Shown here one piece after another: positions 1-10,921 of a stretch of DNA of 64,000 nucleotides. Both the position numbers and the translations under genes were made by a program. Positions within the stretch are counted from its first letter, which is position 1; each line of letters starts with the position of its first letter. The notes beneath the pieces were generated by a model. That model worked only from the letters and a program-made list of their open reading frames with translations. It ran no database searches and was not told the DNA's origin. Origin of the DNA: Kudoa neothunni (Eukaryota; Cnidaria); NCBI GenBank assembly GCA_964304625.1, contig OZ199838.1, positions 5,518,001-5,582,000 of the forward strand, written 5' to 3'.

Positions 1-590
1 CATAAATTTGATAGAACCCTTTGCGTACCACCTTAAACGTTCTATCGAAGAGCCAAATATTTGAGTCGTCTAAGTGACATATTTTCCTCCGTAGAAAATA
101 TTATCATTCTTTGTGCGCAAAGGGACTTATTGTCGTAATAACAGAATTTTTTCCCTCTTAATGTAAATATTTCATTGTTTAACAAGTTGGTCTCATTTAC
201 AACTGAGATGCCCATCCTTTTTCTCGTGCTTTGGATCAGTTTATAGACCGTTTTTTTGTTAAACATTGGGAGCTCTTCAAGTGGTTTTCTGTTGATGCAA
301 TGGCTGCAAACTATGTTTGTAGAGTAAGTCGTTTCTTCAGAAAACGCCCTCATTTCATTATTTTATAAAACTTTTTTATGTGACTTTCATCAACAGCGTG
401 ATTATGCTCATCAAAGGTCACAATTCTACTGATATCCAGCAACGAACAAGTTTGCAACCTACCGCGACATTTTCTTTTCTGGCATCTCCAAAAATTGTGC
501 ATCATCATTTGATGATATCGTGGCGTAAAAATATTGCTTATAAAATATTTTGTAGTCGCCTCGTATAATTTTCAAAAGTATAAACTCCAC
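1..590 (-). pseudogene. FLYWCH zinc finger-MULE transposase remnant
   Basis: Read on the minus strand, the region from about 590 to 370 gives a FLYWCH-type zinc finger: a Y-T-F start, then W-R-C-Q-K-R-K-C, then E-H-N-H. The next stretch (353 to 42) ends with an A-Q-R-M-I-I-F-S-T-E-E-N segment, and in the neighbouring frame (60 to 1) comes WLFDRTFKVVRKGFYQIY, the conserved start of the MULE catalytic core, where W-x-x-D-G-T-F-K is usual and here has R for G. The order FLYWCH finger then MULE core is known from many animal genomes. At least two frame changes and stops make it inactive, and the window edge cuts off the rest of the core. Confidence 0.75.
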
Positions 591-1583
591 CACTGTATCC
601 TAGGTTACCAATTGCGCATGTGACGTTTCGTGGAGTTACAACCAAAAATAATACTTAAAAAATAAAAAACTGTTGATAAAATGTAATTTAATCTAATGAA
701 AACAAAAATACTTAAAAAAAACAAGTGAAAAAATACATATTTCGCGTAAACGCGCCGATGACGACTTACCGTCGCTTGCGAAAACTCGTCATGCCATAAT
801 GAGATAAATAAAAGTAGTACTCTAAATTGGCTAAAATCGCTGATCTTAAAATCGAATAAGAAGTAATTTCAGTGGTTCGATTATAAAAACTAAATTAACA
901 AAATCAGAATGAGGTTCACTATTAGAAATCTTTCATGGCTGTTTTCCCTATAGTTTTTTGCGAATAGTATGTAAATTAATAAACAAAATTGAGATAGAAA
1001 TATAAATTATTTTGTATATATATGTAAGATTTATTTCGAAACTGCGTAGTAAAATAGATACATCAAGACCTCGCAATCGTGAAGCGCTCTGATACAGACT
1101 TTTTGAAATTGAAGTTTCTATAAATGATTTCAAAGTAACATGTCAAGGTTCAATAACTATAAAACTGTGGAACCTAAGATTAAGAATATTTACCACAGCT
1201 ACACTATTTTTAGATTAACTTTTAGAATGTATTTTTTGTAAATAAAGATTTCATTTGTATTTCCATCATATGTCCTTTATTGTTAGATGCATATTTATTT
1301 CATAACATCAACCTTAGTTTAGTAGATAAATCCATTCTTAACTTACTTGTAATTTTAGTGATTTATATCGAAATAGGCAAATATTTAACTCAATTATCAA
1401 ATTTCACCATGATAAAGTAAAATTTCTCATTACAAACTTATTGTACTACTACTAAACAATTTTTCATATAGTCACCTTCACGATAAATTTTAAATAATCT
1501 ATTACCGCACAACAAAAATATTATCAACCAAAAAATTTTGATACCACAAAAGTAAACTATAAATGAGCCATAAATTAATAATA
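591..1583. other. AT-rich intergenic stretch
   Basis: No coding segment, RNA gene or repeat pair recognised. It lies downstream of the CDC50-1 gene and should contain its 3' UTR. Confidence 0.4.
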
Positions 1584-3011
1584 TCATATAACTGAATTTT
1601 TATTAGGATTGCATTCATGGACAAAGTTCATACTAGTAGGTTCTTTCAACGCTAACAAATAAATGAACCCGATCACGCAAGTGACAATTAGAATTGAGCC
1701 AGAAACTATGAAGAACAGCCAAAAATGGATTGAAATTGATCCAAATGAGTTGACACTTGCAATAATAATTTTTTTTGGAGTATACAAAGTTATTATTTAT
1801 AAATGAAGGATAATCTAACAAATAATTACTTGATATAATTCGCTAACAATAAAGTTACTATAGGTGATCCGCAAAGTGTATTGTGAAGGCTCAAGCACTC
1901 CATAATTTCCTTGAGCATCAATGGATGACGGCAAAACTTTAGAGTATATTTTTGTGACAACTTCAAAAGGTTGCACCATCATCCAAGCCAAGAAATGTTG
2001 ATCTTTTGGTCCAAGGTTTGGTGGATTACCCAAATCGAAAAAGGGATGGGGCCAGTTGGATGGTTTAATTGTATCCTGTTGGGCTAGATAAACGAAAACT
2101 TCTAACACACTCACAAAATAATTAATTACGGGTTTCAGTAAGTTTGAATTTGGATGCAAATCGATCTGTAACAATCCCATCGGTTGTCAGCTGGACCGAA
2201 GCACCAGTGGTCTTCTCTATCAATAAAAAGGTGTCTATACTCATTGCGTCTGTAGAATTTAAAGGGAAACAAAAAATATTTACCATTAAACATGCTGTTG
2301 GGAAGCAAACCACAAGGATAAATTTTGTTGATGTCCATGGTTTCTTTTTGGTCTCTTGTAAGGCCAAAATTGCATGCTTTGGTAATTGTTGGAGGAAGTA
2401 GGCCCCCTTTTAGCTGTTTAGGGTCAAAAGAATCTGAATACAGCGTATAACCCTAGAATAAAGTAATTTTTGAGCATAAAGTTAACATATTTAAATCATA
2501 TTTTATTTATTGGGGATTTAATTAAGAGATATTCATTATCATAAAATACCTGATAAAATTTGTCCAGGCGATACATCAAATTAGTCTGGGACGTAGCTCG
2601 ATGTGTGATCTCTACATCATATTCGCATATGCATGGGCCATCTTCTGGATTATTTGATTCTACCTCTTGGTAGCAAAATCGGTCACTTGAGCCGACACGG
2701 TTACATTCGGTGTAATCAATTTCTTTTTTGATCAACTATAAATTAACAATAGGTTTACATGGGGAAATAAAGTTATAATTCAATACTTTCTTTTCCGCTG
2801 TCATAAGCAGCATGCCTATTACAACATACAACACGCCAAGAATTCCGCAGTAAATATAAAAATGTTTATATCGGATAGAGATCTTGAGTTTGGGTAGCCG
2901 TTTGGATTGTGTTGGTGAATCTGGATGTAAATTTATTTATATTTCATGCATTATCGTTAAAATAACAACAAAATAACCTATGTGGAACAAAAACTCTCTC
3001 CAAGAAACCAT
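1584..3011 (-). CDS. CDC50/LEM3-family P4-ATPase beta subunit (copy 1)
   Basis: Accessory subunit of P4-ATPase phospholipid flippases: it chaperones the ATPase out of the ER and is needed for lipid flipping. Seven exons can be read: 3011-2978, 2920-2787, 2735-2550, 2452-2284, 2249-2130, 2083-1859 and 1814-1584, separated by GT-AG introns of 34 to 97 bp. Landmarks in order: K-R-L-P-K before the first membrane helix (I-Y-C-G-I-L-G-V-L-Y-V-V-I-G), E-I-D-Y-T-E-C, a cysteine-rich lumenal part ending Y-R-L-D-K-F-Y-Q, P-C-G-L-L-P-N-S-M-F-N, P-P-N-L-G-P-K-D-Q-H-F-L-A-W-M, Y-T-L-R-I-T-Y-N-Y-P, and the second helix near the C-terminus. All match the family. In the last exon the N-Y-P-S frame and the frame of the final helix differ by one base near 1795, so either the sequence has an indel or this copy is damaged. 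A paralogue lies at 20970-22425. Confidence 0.88.
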
Positions 3012-4470
3012 TAAAATGTACGACCACGCGACAAACAAGGTATGTGGTAGAAAATATCCAATTAATTATCGCCAGGATTTTGTCAGAATTTAATGTATTA
3101 ATAAAATTTGATATAAATTAAATATTGATTGATTTAACAATCTGCCCATCCTTATAAATCTGTTAGACAAATTTTTAACATTATGGCATTAGTCCGTGAA
3201 GAAAATTGGATGACTATCTGAACACCCAACGTTTATGTCACCCAAGAAAGACAATTATTAAATTTAATGTGATTTCTCTTCGAGAAAATGTTACATTACC
3301 TTCGTTGCTTAACAGCCTTCTAGTTAGCCATGATATCTTTGAAGATATCCCCACAGATATTACCGACGAGAAATTGTTGTTCATTCAAAAAATAGCTCAC
3401 TCAACAACACATCAATGATTCAACAAATTGTATTATTGTTATTAAGGTTATTATCGGCATAGAAATCCGATTAATTAATGTTTTCGAGCTGAAACAACAT
3501 TTCCCGACTAAAAAACAATAACTAGCGCGATCACATCGATTCAATATCGTTTATCACTTCAATAGTTATGGTTGTATTTGAATTGTAAATTTCTCTCAAT
3601 CCATATAATTTCGTTAATGAGTACGCTATTCATACGCTAATCCAATCAGCAATTAAACCTTGATTTTACGATCTGTTCAAAATATAAAATCATTTAAATG
3701 AATTATTACTCCCTTCAGAAACAATATTAAAAGTTTAAAAATTAACTAAAGTTCGAATATAATTGTGTGCTTTTAATTTCAAATACATGTCATTGAAAAA
3801 TCAGCAGCACAAATTGATACACACATTTATTAAATGGTTCTACCAATGTAAAAAGATATTTTTCATACCATCGTAACTTTAAACCACTATTTCCACCCAT
3901 AAGCTTATTAAGATAACTAAAATACGGGTGAATAGATTAGTACCGGGTTTTGAAAATTAGATCGAACTAGTTGACGATAACTCTCGAATTGTTTATAATT
4001 CTAAGACCGAGCATTCCTAATCTTAAATCTAATGAATATTCACCATGAAGTAAGGAATATTGTTAATGTTTACATGAAAAAGTTTTTAAAAAATTAATAT
4101 AACCCCCCTTTGTACTACATTCTAGAAAAATACTCAGGTGTTGATAGGGTATTTTTAGTAGCCTCGATAAAATCGGTCTTAAACCCTGTAAATTATTACA
4201 AAATTAAAGTGGTAGAATTTTCATACATTTATAAAATAAATAAAATTTATTCCTATCCGGTGGTATAAAATGCAGATATAGGACCACGGTAAACAAATTG
4301 AATTGGGCGAATTTGATAATGTTAGCGGTTAAAATAAATCCTAAAATTTGTGAAGATGTCTAAATGCAATAAAACCCTAATATATCCATCATAATATCGA
4401 AAAATAACAGACGATGAAAAAACACGGCTTTTAATCTAAAAGTCATTCGGCAAAAATTTTCGGGCCGACT
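3012..4470. other. Intergenic, one unrecognised short ORF
   Basis: A TATAAA at about 3153 precedes an ATG at 3183 that opens only a 12-codon frame. An overlapping 70-codon frame (3206-3418, plus) has no family I recognise. It could be a leading exon of a decayed gene or chance. The rest, to 4470, is AT-rich with no feature I can support. Confidence 0.3.
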
Positions 4471-6146
4471 CAGAAGTAAGAAATTAGACCTGCGTCTCCC
4501 CACCGACGGGCGTGAAAATATTTTTGTGGGGTTCGGAAATTTTTGAACGTTTTATGAACCATTCTGATATGTTACGGAAAATAGTGAGATAATTCGTCAA
4601 TATGACTCACTTTGAAGTCCAGCCTGCGATGTTACAGGATCTTTTATGTTCAAGCGACGATTAATATCATAAAAATACAAAAAACGATGACTAATTATAT
4701 AAAAATTAATAATAATAATATTTGACGTGTTCTTCAACCGAATAGAATCAGATGGTTTTAATTCCAATCTTGCCTCATTTATAATAATGATGTCCTCTGT
4801 TTTTGATGTAACCGAATACAATATTGATTACTTTTTAACCGGATTATTTTTTTCGGCTTATAAACCCCGTATGCATGAAAATCTTTCTTAATGAGGGTTG
4901 GATTACTGTGAGTTTCACTTAACGCTATTTTTGACGGAATGAAGAACTAGAGATATTAATTTTTAAGGTCCGTCAATTAATTAAATTAGATCTGATAGAA
5001 TATATTTTAATTTTTGTATTAGAAAAAAGTATATATTAACCGCTTTCAACTTTTAAGGTGAGGAGAAGCTTGATTCAAAGTTAGTAGCGGTTTAGGATCA
5101 CATTAGATTTAGAACCCTCCTCCCCAATCTTTCGATTTTTTAGGAAATAAGAAAAAGTTGGCTTAAGACATGCCACCCTTATAATATTATCGCATTGTAG
5201 GAATAAAAATAACAAAGTGCAGTATTTAATGATTTGCCGAATGTTAATTATTAACTCTACCTAAATGATCGCACCAGGGAAGTCATTCGATAACATATTT
5301 TGCAACTAATACAGCTTTATCTTATCATTTATCTTAAAGAGTACAGTACCTTCATTGCACCTTTCTAACTGCATCAAATGCGGGGGATTATAATTTTCGA
5401 TCCATAGAAAAAATGGTGATGTTCCTCAAAGGCCTGCAGAAGAGAAATTTCTATTTTTTGAACAAACTTTTTTCGAAAATATGAAAATTAAAGTCCACGA
5501 TTTCTTGGAATTGGCTTATTATTGGTTGGTAGGAATAAAAAGCGTCCACCAATCAGCAATCACTGGCCATTCTTCCCAAACTATCAGTAATTGATCACAT
5601 TATCTTCGGGAAGTCTTGTCTGATAGTTTGGAATCTGAGGATATTATTATCAGCGGAGAAAATATAATAGTTGAGATTGACGAGTCCAAGTTTGGCAAGG
5701 TCAAACATAACCGAGGTCATAATGTAAACGGAGCATAGGTTCTTGACGAAGCTGAATTAACTCCTGAAAGAAAAATGTTTTTAGTGGAAGTTCCAGATAG
5801 GTCAGCTGAGACTTTATCCAACAAATTGAAACATGTTAACCCCTCCATGACCCAAATTTTTTTTCGCTTGAAAAAAATATAGTTACTTAATTGTACGTTA
5901 TTTATTAACTTTATAAAATTGTAAAGGTTTAAGACGCGTTTATCCTTATTCTTTAAGACTAAATAACGTTGTTCATTAGAGTGAACATTGGGCGCATGAG
6001 CGAAAAAACAATTTATTTTCTCAGAAAATAATTTTTTCCGATTTTGTTCAGTTATTATGATATAAATAGAAACAATTTCTGTCTTTCATTATACAACATG
6101 GGGCGTTACATTTTTTACACACAAATTGTGTATTCCATTGACATAA

Positions 6147-7650
6147 TTAACATCTACTTTTCGAAGAAACTATTTCAGGGTAAGGCCCAATATTGTCAGA
6201 CCAGATAGATTTTGCCAAATCGGAATTTTTATTCTTTGGGGTGTAATTTGGAATCGATTTATTCGAGTTATCAATAGAAGGGCGTCCACACTTCGTTGCT
6301 GTAAAGGATTTTTTAAGATATATCAAAATTTCGGTCATAAATTCGGTAAAAGAGAGCGAATCTAATATATCTCTATTAGAGGTGAGCTTTTCTTTTAAAT
6401 TTAAGCGGTAAATGAGCATAGCGTTGACTATAGCTGTATTCAATCCCCAGAAGAATATCCGCATATAATATTTGCGGCTTTTATGATTTAATTTATACAG
6501 CACCATCAACATGTCGCTAGGTCAATTCCACTCCTATTTTTGTTGCATTCGGCTATAACATGCGGACAAGGAATTGACAATAATTTCTTCAATTTTCGAT
6601 CAAATCTCTTCATTCTGCCGATAAGTTCTAGCGATGAATGCGTCAAAGATAAAGTAACGATGGAGCTATCACATCATTGGGTAACGGCGATATCTTTGTT
6701 GACATCGTGATAACTTTCATAGGATCCACGCTCTTTTTTAATCCCTTTTGCGGAGTAAGAGGACAATCTTTGATCCTATTTCTCCGAATGACCCAACGGA
6801 ATATATGTTTCTCTTCTTCAAATATAGCTGTAAGTCTATAGATGTAAAGAAGTTGTCAAAGTACAATAAGAAAGTTTCACAAGTTGGAGGAGTCTCCGAC
6901 AATTTGATGACAAAGTCGCCTGAAACAAAACCACAGATACGGTTAACGACAGGAGGTTTTTCACCGTAAAAGTGGAAATCGTACATTATACCGCTAACGC
7001 CACAATTGGCAAACACTTTAAATCTCCATTTGTTGGGATTTTTGGAAGATATTGTTTAGATTTGCATTTTCCCTTAAAAGTGATCATCTGTTCGTCAACA
7101 GAGTGATATCTTCCTGGTTTTACCTTCCAGCAGACAGATCACAAATGTTCTAAGAATGGCCTAATTTTGGCAAATCTACCATATCCTGGAAAATTGGCAT
7201 CAACTATAATGTTTTGGTTGTTGTGAAAATGGAGATATCGTAATAGTTTTTCAAAACGATTTCTTGAAAAACAGTCAGATACTTTTGGATAGTTCAAAGA
7301 TTTGCTCCAATAAGAACGATAACGAGGCATTTTAACAATACCCATTAGGATTAACACTCCAAGAAACTTCTCCATTCCAGAGAAATCTGTTATAAAATTG
7401 TTTCCGCATTGGGTTACATATAAGTTTGATTCATTACATATTAGTCCAATCAGTTGCTGACTAAAGAACAGCTTGAAACAATCATACGGACGATGTAATC
7501 CAACAGAGATTTCTAAATCTTGTTCAAGTATAACTTCATCCGGTAATTTTAACCAGCGTCCTTTTATAAACCATTTGAAAGTTGAATCCATAACATCAGC
7601 TTCAGAATCATCAGAACTATCTGACGAATCTTAGTCAACAACCGAAGTTT
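6147..7650 (-). pseudogene. piggyBac transposase, decayed
   Basis: Read on the minus strand: an acidic leader (S-D-S-E-A-D-V), then from 7591 the DDE_Tnp_1_7 part with F-F-S-Q-Q-L-I, N-x-Y, F-L-G-V-L-I-L-M-G-I-V-K-M-P, Y-W-S, F-E-K-L-L-R-Y-L-H-F, and R-F-A-K-I-R-P. After a gap of changed frame, 7016-6738 has G-V-S-G-I-M-Y-D-F-H-F-Y and F-L-L-Y-F-D-N-F-F-T-S, the third catalytic region. 6512-6147 has the C-terminal K-x-R-K-Y-Y-x-R-I-F-F-W region. Several frame changes and stops leave no intact protein. The C-terminal cysteine-rich domain is weak or lost. Confidence 0.85.
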
Positions 7651-7903
7651 GTGATACATAGTCATCTTCAGAAGATATATCAAGCTCTGAAACATCAACA
7701 TCTAGTATCACAACTATTTCAGTGATGATCTGACCATTTGGTAGCTTTGAAATATTCAAATCGTGATCCGTCCCCCTCAACGTGATTTTTGGACATGTGC
7801 CCAATGTTCACCCTAGTGAACACGTGATTTTGTGTGTTTAACCTTTTATATTTTGATAATTTGAATTTTTACATGTAATATATATTATCTTAATGCCTTT
7901 AAA

Positions 7904-9019
7904 GAACCACATTTGATATACGCCCCCTTTAAGTCTCGTTCCAATGAGAATTAATATGGCATATTGAGCATTAAATTAATCATCATAGTGCGGCCTGTTT
8001 AATCCATCACGATTCCTCCAATGAGTGCTCTAGAATATATATTTGAGAATGAAGAGAATTCTGTCAAATATTTAATTGAAAATAATGTTTTCAGGCATAA
8101 AATATATGTGCCCATTGCAATTATGATAATTTTACGCAACACAGGGAAAACTGGAGATGCTGCAGGAAGAAGTGTAGAAAAGAAATTTCAATGTTGGAAA
8201 AAACATTTTTCAAACACACCAAACTAAAAATTAATGCAATACTCAAATTATCTTATTATTGGCTAGTTGGCGTGAAGACAGTTGATTTGATAAAAATTAC
8301 TGGTCATTCATCCCAAACAATCACAAATTACTCTCATTATTTTAGACAAATAATTGGTGGCAGTCTAGATTTCGAAGATATCATCATTGGTGGGGAAAAT
8401 ATAATCGTCGAAATCGATGAATCAAAGTTTGGAAAGCGTAAATACAACCGAGGTCATGACGTTAATGGAGCATGGGTACTTGGTGGTGTAGACAGGACAC
8501 CCGAAAGAAAATTGTTCCTTATTGAAGTTCCCGATAGAACGGCAGAAACATTAATAGAAATAATAAAAACTCACGTAAAGCCATATTCAATTATAATAAC
8601 CGATTGTTTCAAGAATTATTCTACATTGCATAACTTCTATCAGCATTTAATAGTTAACCATAGCATTAAATATGTTGATAGTACTACTGGATCACATACA
8701 AACACAATTGAAGGTACGTGGGGTGCTATAAAGTACAAAATTTCACCTAGAAATAGAACATCTTTAGTACAAGATGATGGCTCTGTTTCTATGGATGGAA
8801 CCAACGAATCCCTGGCAGAATTTCAGTGGAGGAGAGAAAACTGTAATGATCTCTGGAATGGTTTCATCTGTGCACTTCAAATCGTGATGTATGACATCGT
8901 ATTAGAATAACTATAGACTATTACATACATATCGTTATTATTAAATATAATCTTGTTTATTACAAAATAAATCTCTTTTCGAACGGGGCTTAAAGGGGGA
9001 CGTATATCAAATTTCAGCC
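7904..9019 (+). mobile_element. Merlin element B, nearly intact, inserted in piggyBac
   Basis: A 1116 bp element with terminal inverted repeats of about 40 bp; both ends carry the core A-T-T-T-G-A-T-A-T-A-C-G and the C-C-C-C-T-T-T-A-A-G block. The 8 bp CCTTTAAA is present on both sides (7896-7903 and 9020-9027) without mismatch, so this is the youngest insertion of the nest. It carries one transposase on the plus strand (8021-8910). Confidence 0.9.
8021..8910 (+). pseudogene. Merlin transposase (element B), one frame break
   Basis: DDE transposase of the Merlin/IS1016 group. Starting at 8021 the frame runs through an N-terminal segment (L-E-Y-I-F-E-N-E-E-N-S-V-K-Y-L-I-E) and breaks at an A-T repeat near 8105. 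It then resumes one frame over with the zinc ribbon I-C-A-H-C ... W-R-C-C-R-K-K-C-R-K-E-I-S and runs to the stop at 8910. Catalytic regions are intact: E-I-D-E-S-K-F-G-K, I-T-D-C-F-K-N-Y, and N-T-I-E-G-T-W-G-A-I-K. The only clear damage is a 2 bp excess in the A-T run, so this copy is recent or the break is a read error. Confidence 0.87.
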
Positions 9020-9888
9020 CCTTTAAATACAACATATATATTTTTTTGATTCTATTGCTTTAAATTATGCTATTTTTTAGGGCAAAAATTATGCAATTTT
9101 AAAAATGCGAAGTAACGAAAAGTTTCACTCTACAAAAAATTGTATATTGCATTATCTGTTAAAAAAATTACGTAAGTGAGAACTTTTAAATATCTTGTAC
9201 TGAATAAAATATGATAATTGTTAAATACTTAAACTGCCAAAATAAGTCGTTGTTCATCCTAGTGGACATTGGGCATGAAAGGGTTAAACCCGGATCTGTC
9301 ACAATAACTGATTGTTTCAAAAGTTATGGAACACTCCACAATTTCTATATTCATCTCACTGTAAATTATAGTATAGAATATGTGGATAGCATCACAGGAT
9401 CACATACGATCGCCATAGAAAGTACTTGGGGAGCCATCAAATACAAAATAGCACCAAGAAACAGAACGTCTTCGGTTATTGAAGATGGTTCTGTCATCAT
9501 GGGTGGCGTCAATAAATTCCTTGGCGAGTTTAAATGAAGGAGAAAAAACAAATCGAATTTATGGGGTGGTTTTATATCTTCATTAAAAAAATTTAGTTGC
9601 CAATTACTTAAATTAGTGTTTTTATTGTTTTTGATAAAATTTTCTGTTGCTGTGATAATGCTTTGTTATGTCGGATTGGAGGGGGGCTTATATCAAAGTT
9701 CAGCCACGGTTTAAGTTAAAAGATCAATACTTTTAAAAAAGATGAGACACGGAACTTGTTTTCAAGAAAAAGAGGAGTGCGATAGATAAAGGTTTGGAAA
9801 ACACTGATCCAAACCCAAGGTTTATCATCAAATTCTAATAATACACTGGTGTTCGTAATTTCGTGTTAATGAAAACCTTAATGCACCG

Positions 9889-10400
9889 TTTTTTTTGTTT
9901 TTTTTACCAGGTAAAACCCCTGGCGCAACTTATTAGGCTGTGGAATTCTGGTTGGTCAGACCCTCTTCCATTAACGCTTTAAACACTGCTGGACGTAACA
10001 TGAAACCCCGTCGCTTATCTTCATGCGGTAGTGCGGGACTTAAACCCATTAAACATCCTCGTCTGAGGGCGACCACCACCCCAAACATACCCTGGACTAA
10101 CCCAGAATTAGTCTGGGAAAGTCGTCTGAACGCGGGTGTCGGTTCTACAGAAACCCCCTACTTTGTTTTATTTCGTTACCGTATTCCGACGTTTATGGGC
10201 GCCCGAGTTCTACCCTTCCATCAGGCTCCCCTCCCAGCTGCAAGCAAGACCACGATAAATCGTAGATCCTTGAGATTACTACAGCCTTCCTGACTGCTTA
10301 ATTTCGGCTTAGAAGTACAGGAACAGCCGTGCTATGTTTCGAATGAGCAGCCTTCACGGTACGCGATCTCGACCTAAAACCACTACGCAATATTGTCTAG
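9889..10400 (-). repeat. tRNA-headed SINE, copy 1
   Basis: About 510 bp, shared with the copy at 26196-26691 along its whole length. On the minus strand the head has a D-arm-like G-T-G-G-T-T-T-T-A-G-G-T-C-G and, about 30 bp later, a B-box-like A-T-T-C-G-A-A-A-C (plus-strand 10336-10344). A GC-richer body follows. The element ends in an A-rich tail (plus-strand T run 9889-9904). A 117-codon frame across the body (9940-10293, plus) is chance: the second copy does not keep it open. The body may be one of the known shared SINE central domains, but I cannot assign which. Confidence 0.75.
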
Positions 10401-10921
10401 AGTTGTAATTTAATGTGGAACCATTGGGTCTGTAATGACGTGCCACAATACTGGATATTATAAGAAAGGCAGGTGACCGACATTATATGAGCCATGGTAC
10501 CATTATTATGAGTGTTCCTTGTGGCCATAACGCAAATATCGTGATAAAATGCGTTGTTGGTGCAAAATTTCTAAACGTACATTAAAATTGAAATTTTATT
10601 CTCCTGCGAGTAATAAAAAATTATTAAAACATTTTATACATCCATTATTTCGTAAAAAAATAATAAAATTGAATATAATTTTAGCTTTAACATAGCAATT
10701 TATATGCGCCCAACATTGGCGTCTTTTTCCGAGTGCAAATACTCAGTAATGAACATATGGCAACTCATTCTTATAATTAAACACTTAATATGAACACGAT
10801 AATTATTGCCGCAAGCTCTTCCATGAGTATTTGTTGTTAATATAATCTGTACAGTTATGACAGCGCAAAAACCATAGTTATGCGCATGCCCATTACACCA
10901 ACAATTTTAGCACAGGAATAA
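10401..10921. other. Upstream region of RPN2
   Basis: No coding segment seen. It presumably contains the RPN2 promoter. No TATA box stands out near the proposed start. Confidence 0.35.

Larger units (their letters stand above)
5840..9283 (-). mobile_element. piggyBac element inserted in Merlin A
   Basis: TTAA lies on each side (5836-5839 and 9284-9287). Termini are inverted repeats: C-C-C-C-T-C-C-A-T-G-A-C-C-C-A-A at the left and ...T-T-G-G-G-C-A-T-G-A-A-A-G-G-G at the right. Sub-terminal palindromes of the form GTTCA-n-TGAAC next to A-T-T-G-G-G-C occur at about 5977 and 7805, with a weaker one at about 9250. The transposase is on the minus strand (about 7650 to 6147). Merlin B (7904-9019) sits between the transposase start and the right end. 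The site in Merlin A is precisely repaired in silico at TTAA, as piggyBac integration predicts. Confidence 0.9.
5095..9705 (+). mobile_element. Merlin element A, interrupted by piggyBac
   Basis: Ends are G-G-A-T-C-A-C-A-T-T-A-G-A at 5095 and the matching inverted ...T-C-A-A-A-G-T-T-C-A-G-C-C at 9705. The 8 bp flanks GCGGTTTA (5087-5094) and ACGGTTTA (9706-9713) agree at 7 of 8 sites, the duplication length expected for Merlin. The transposase is split: 5360-5838 holds a damaged zinc ribbon, T-F-F-E-N, W-L-V-G and the first catalytic region I-V-E-I-D-E-S-K-F-G-K; 9284-9600 holds I-T-D-C-F-K-S-Y, the S-T-W-G-A-I-K region and R-N-R-T. The join at 5839/9284 is restored in frame (K-H-V-K-P-G) if the piggyBac and one TTAA are removed. 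In-frame stops in both halves show it is dead. Confidence 0.88.
4471..9806. mobile_element. hAT-type MITE, outer shell of a four-level nest
   Basis: The left part (4471-5094) and right part (9706-9806) together align along their length to the complete MITE at 26766-27426, including the shared run around 4680-4740, the A-A-G-C-T-T segment near 5070, and the terminal block ending A-A-A-G-G-T-T-T-G-G-A-A-A-A-C-A-C-T-G at 9806. All sequence between 5095 and 9705 is a later Merlin insertion. The left terminal repeat is badly decayed and no 8 bp duplication is visible at the outer ends. The family is short and non-coding. Confidence 0.7.

Noticed and set aside
9940-10293. 117-codon plus-strand frame
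   Set aside because: It lies inside a SINE body, has no family similarity, and is not kept in the second SINE copy.
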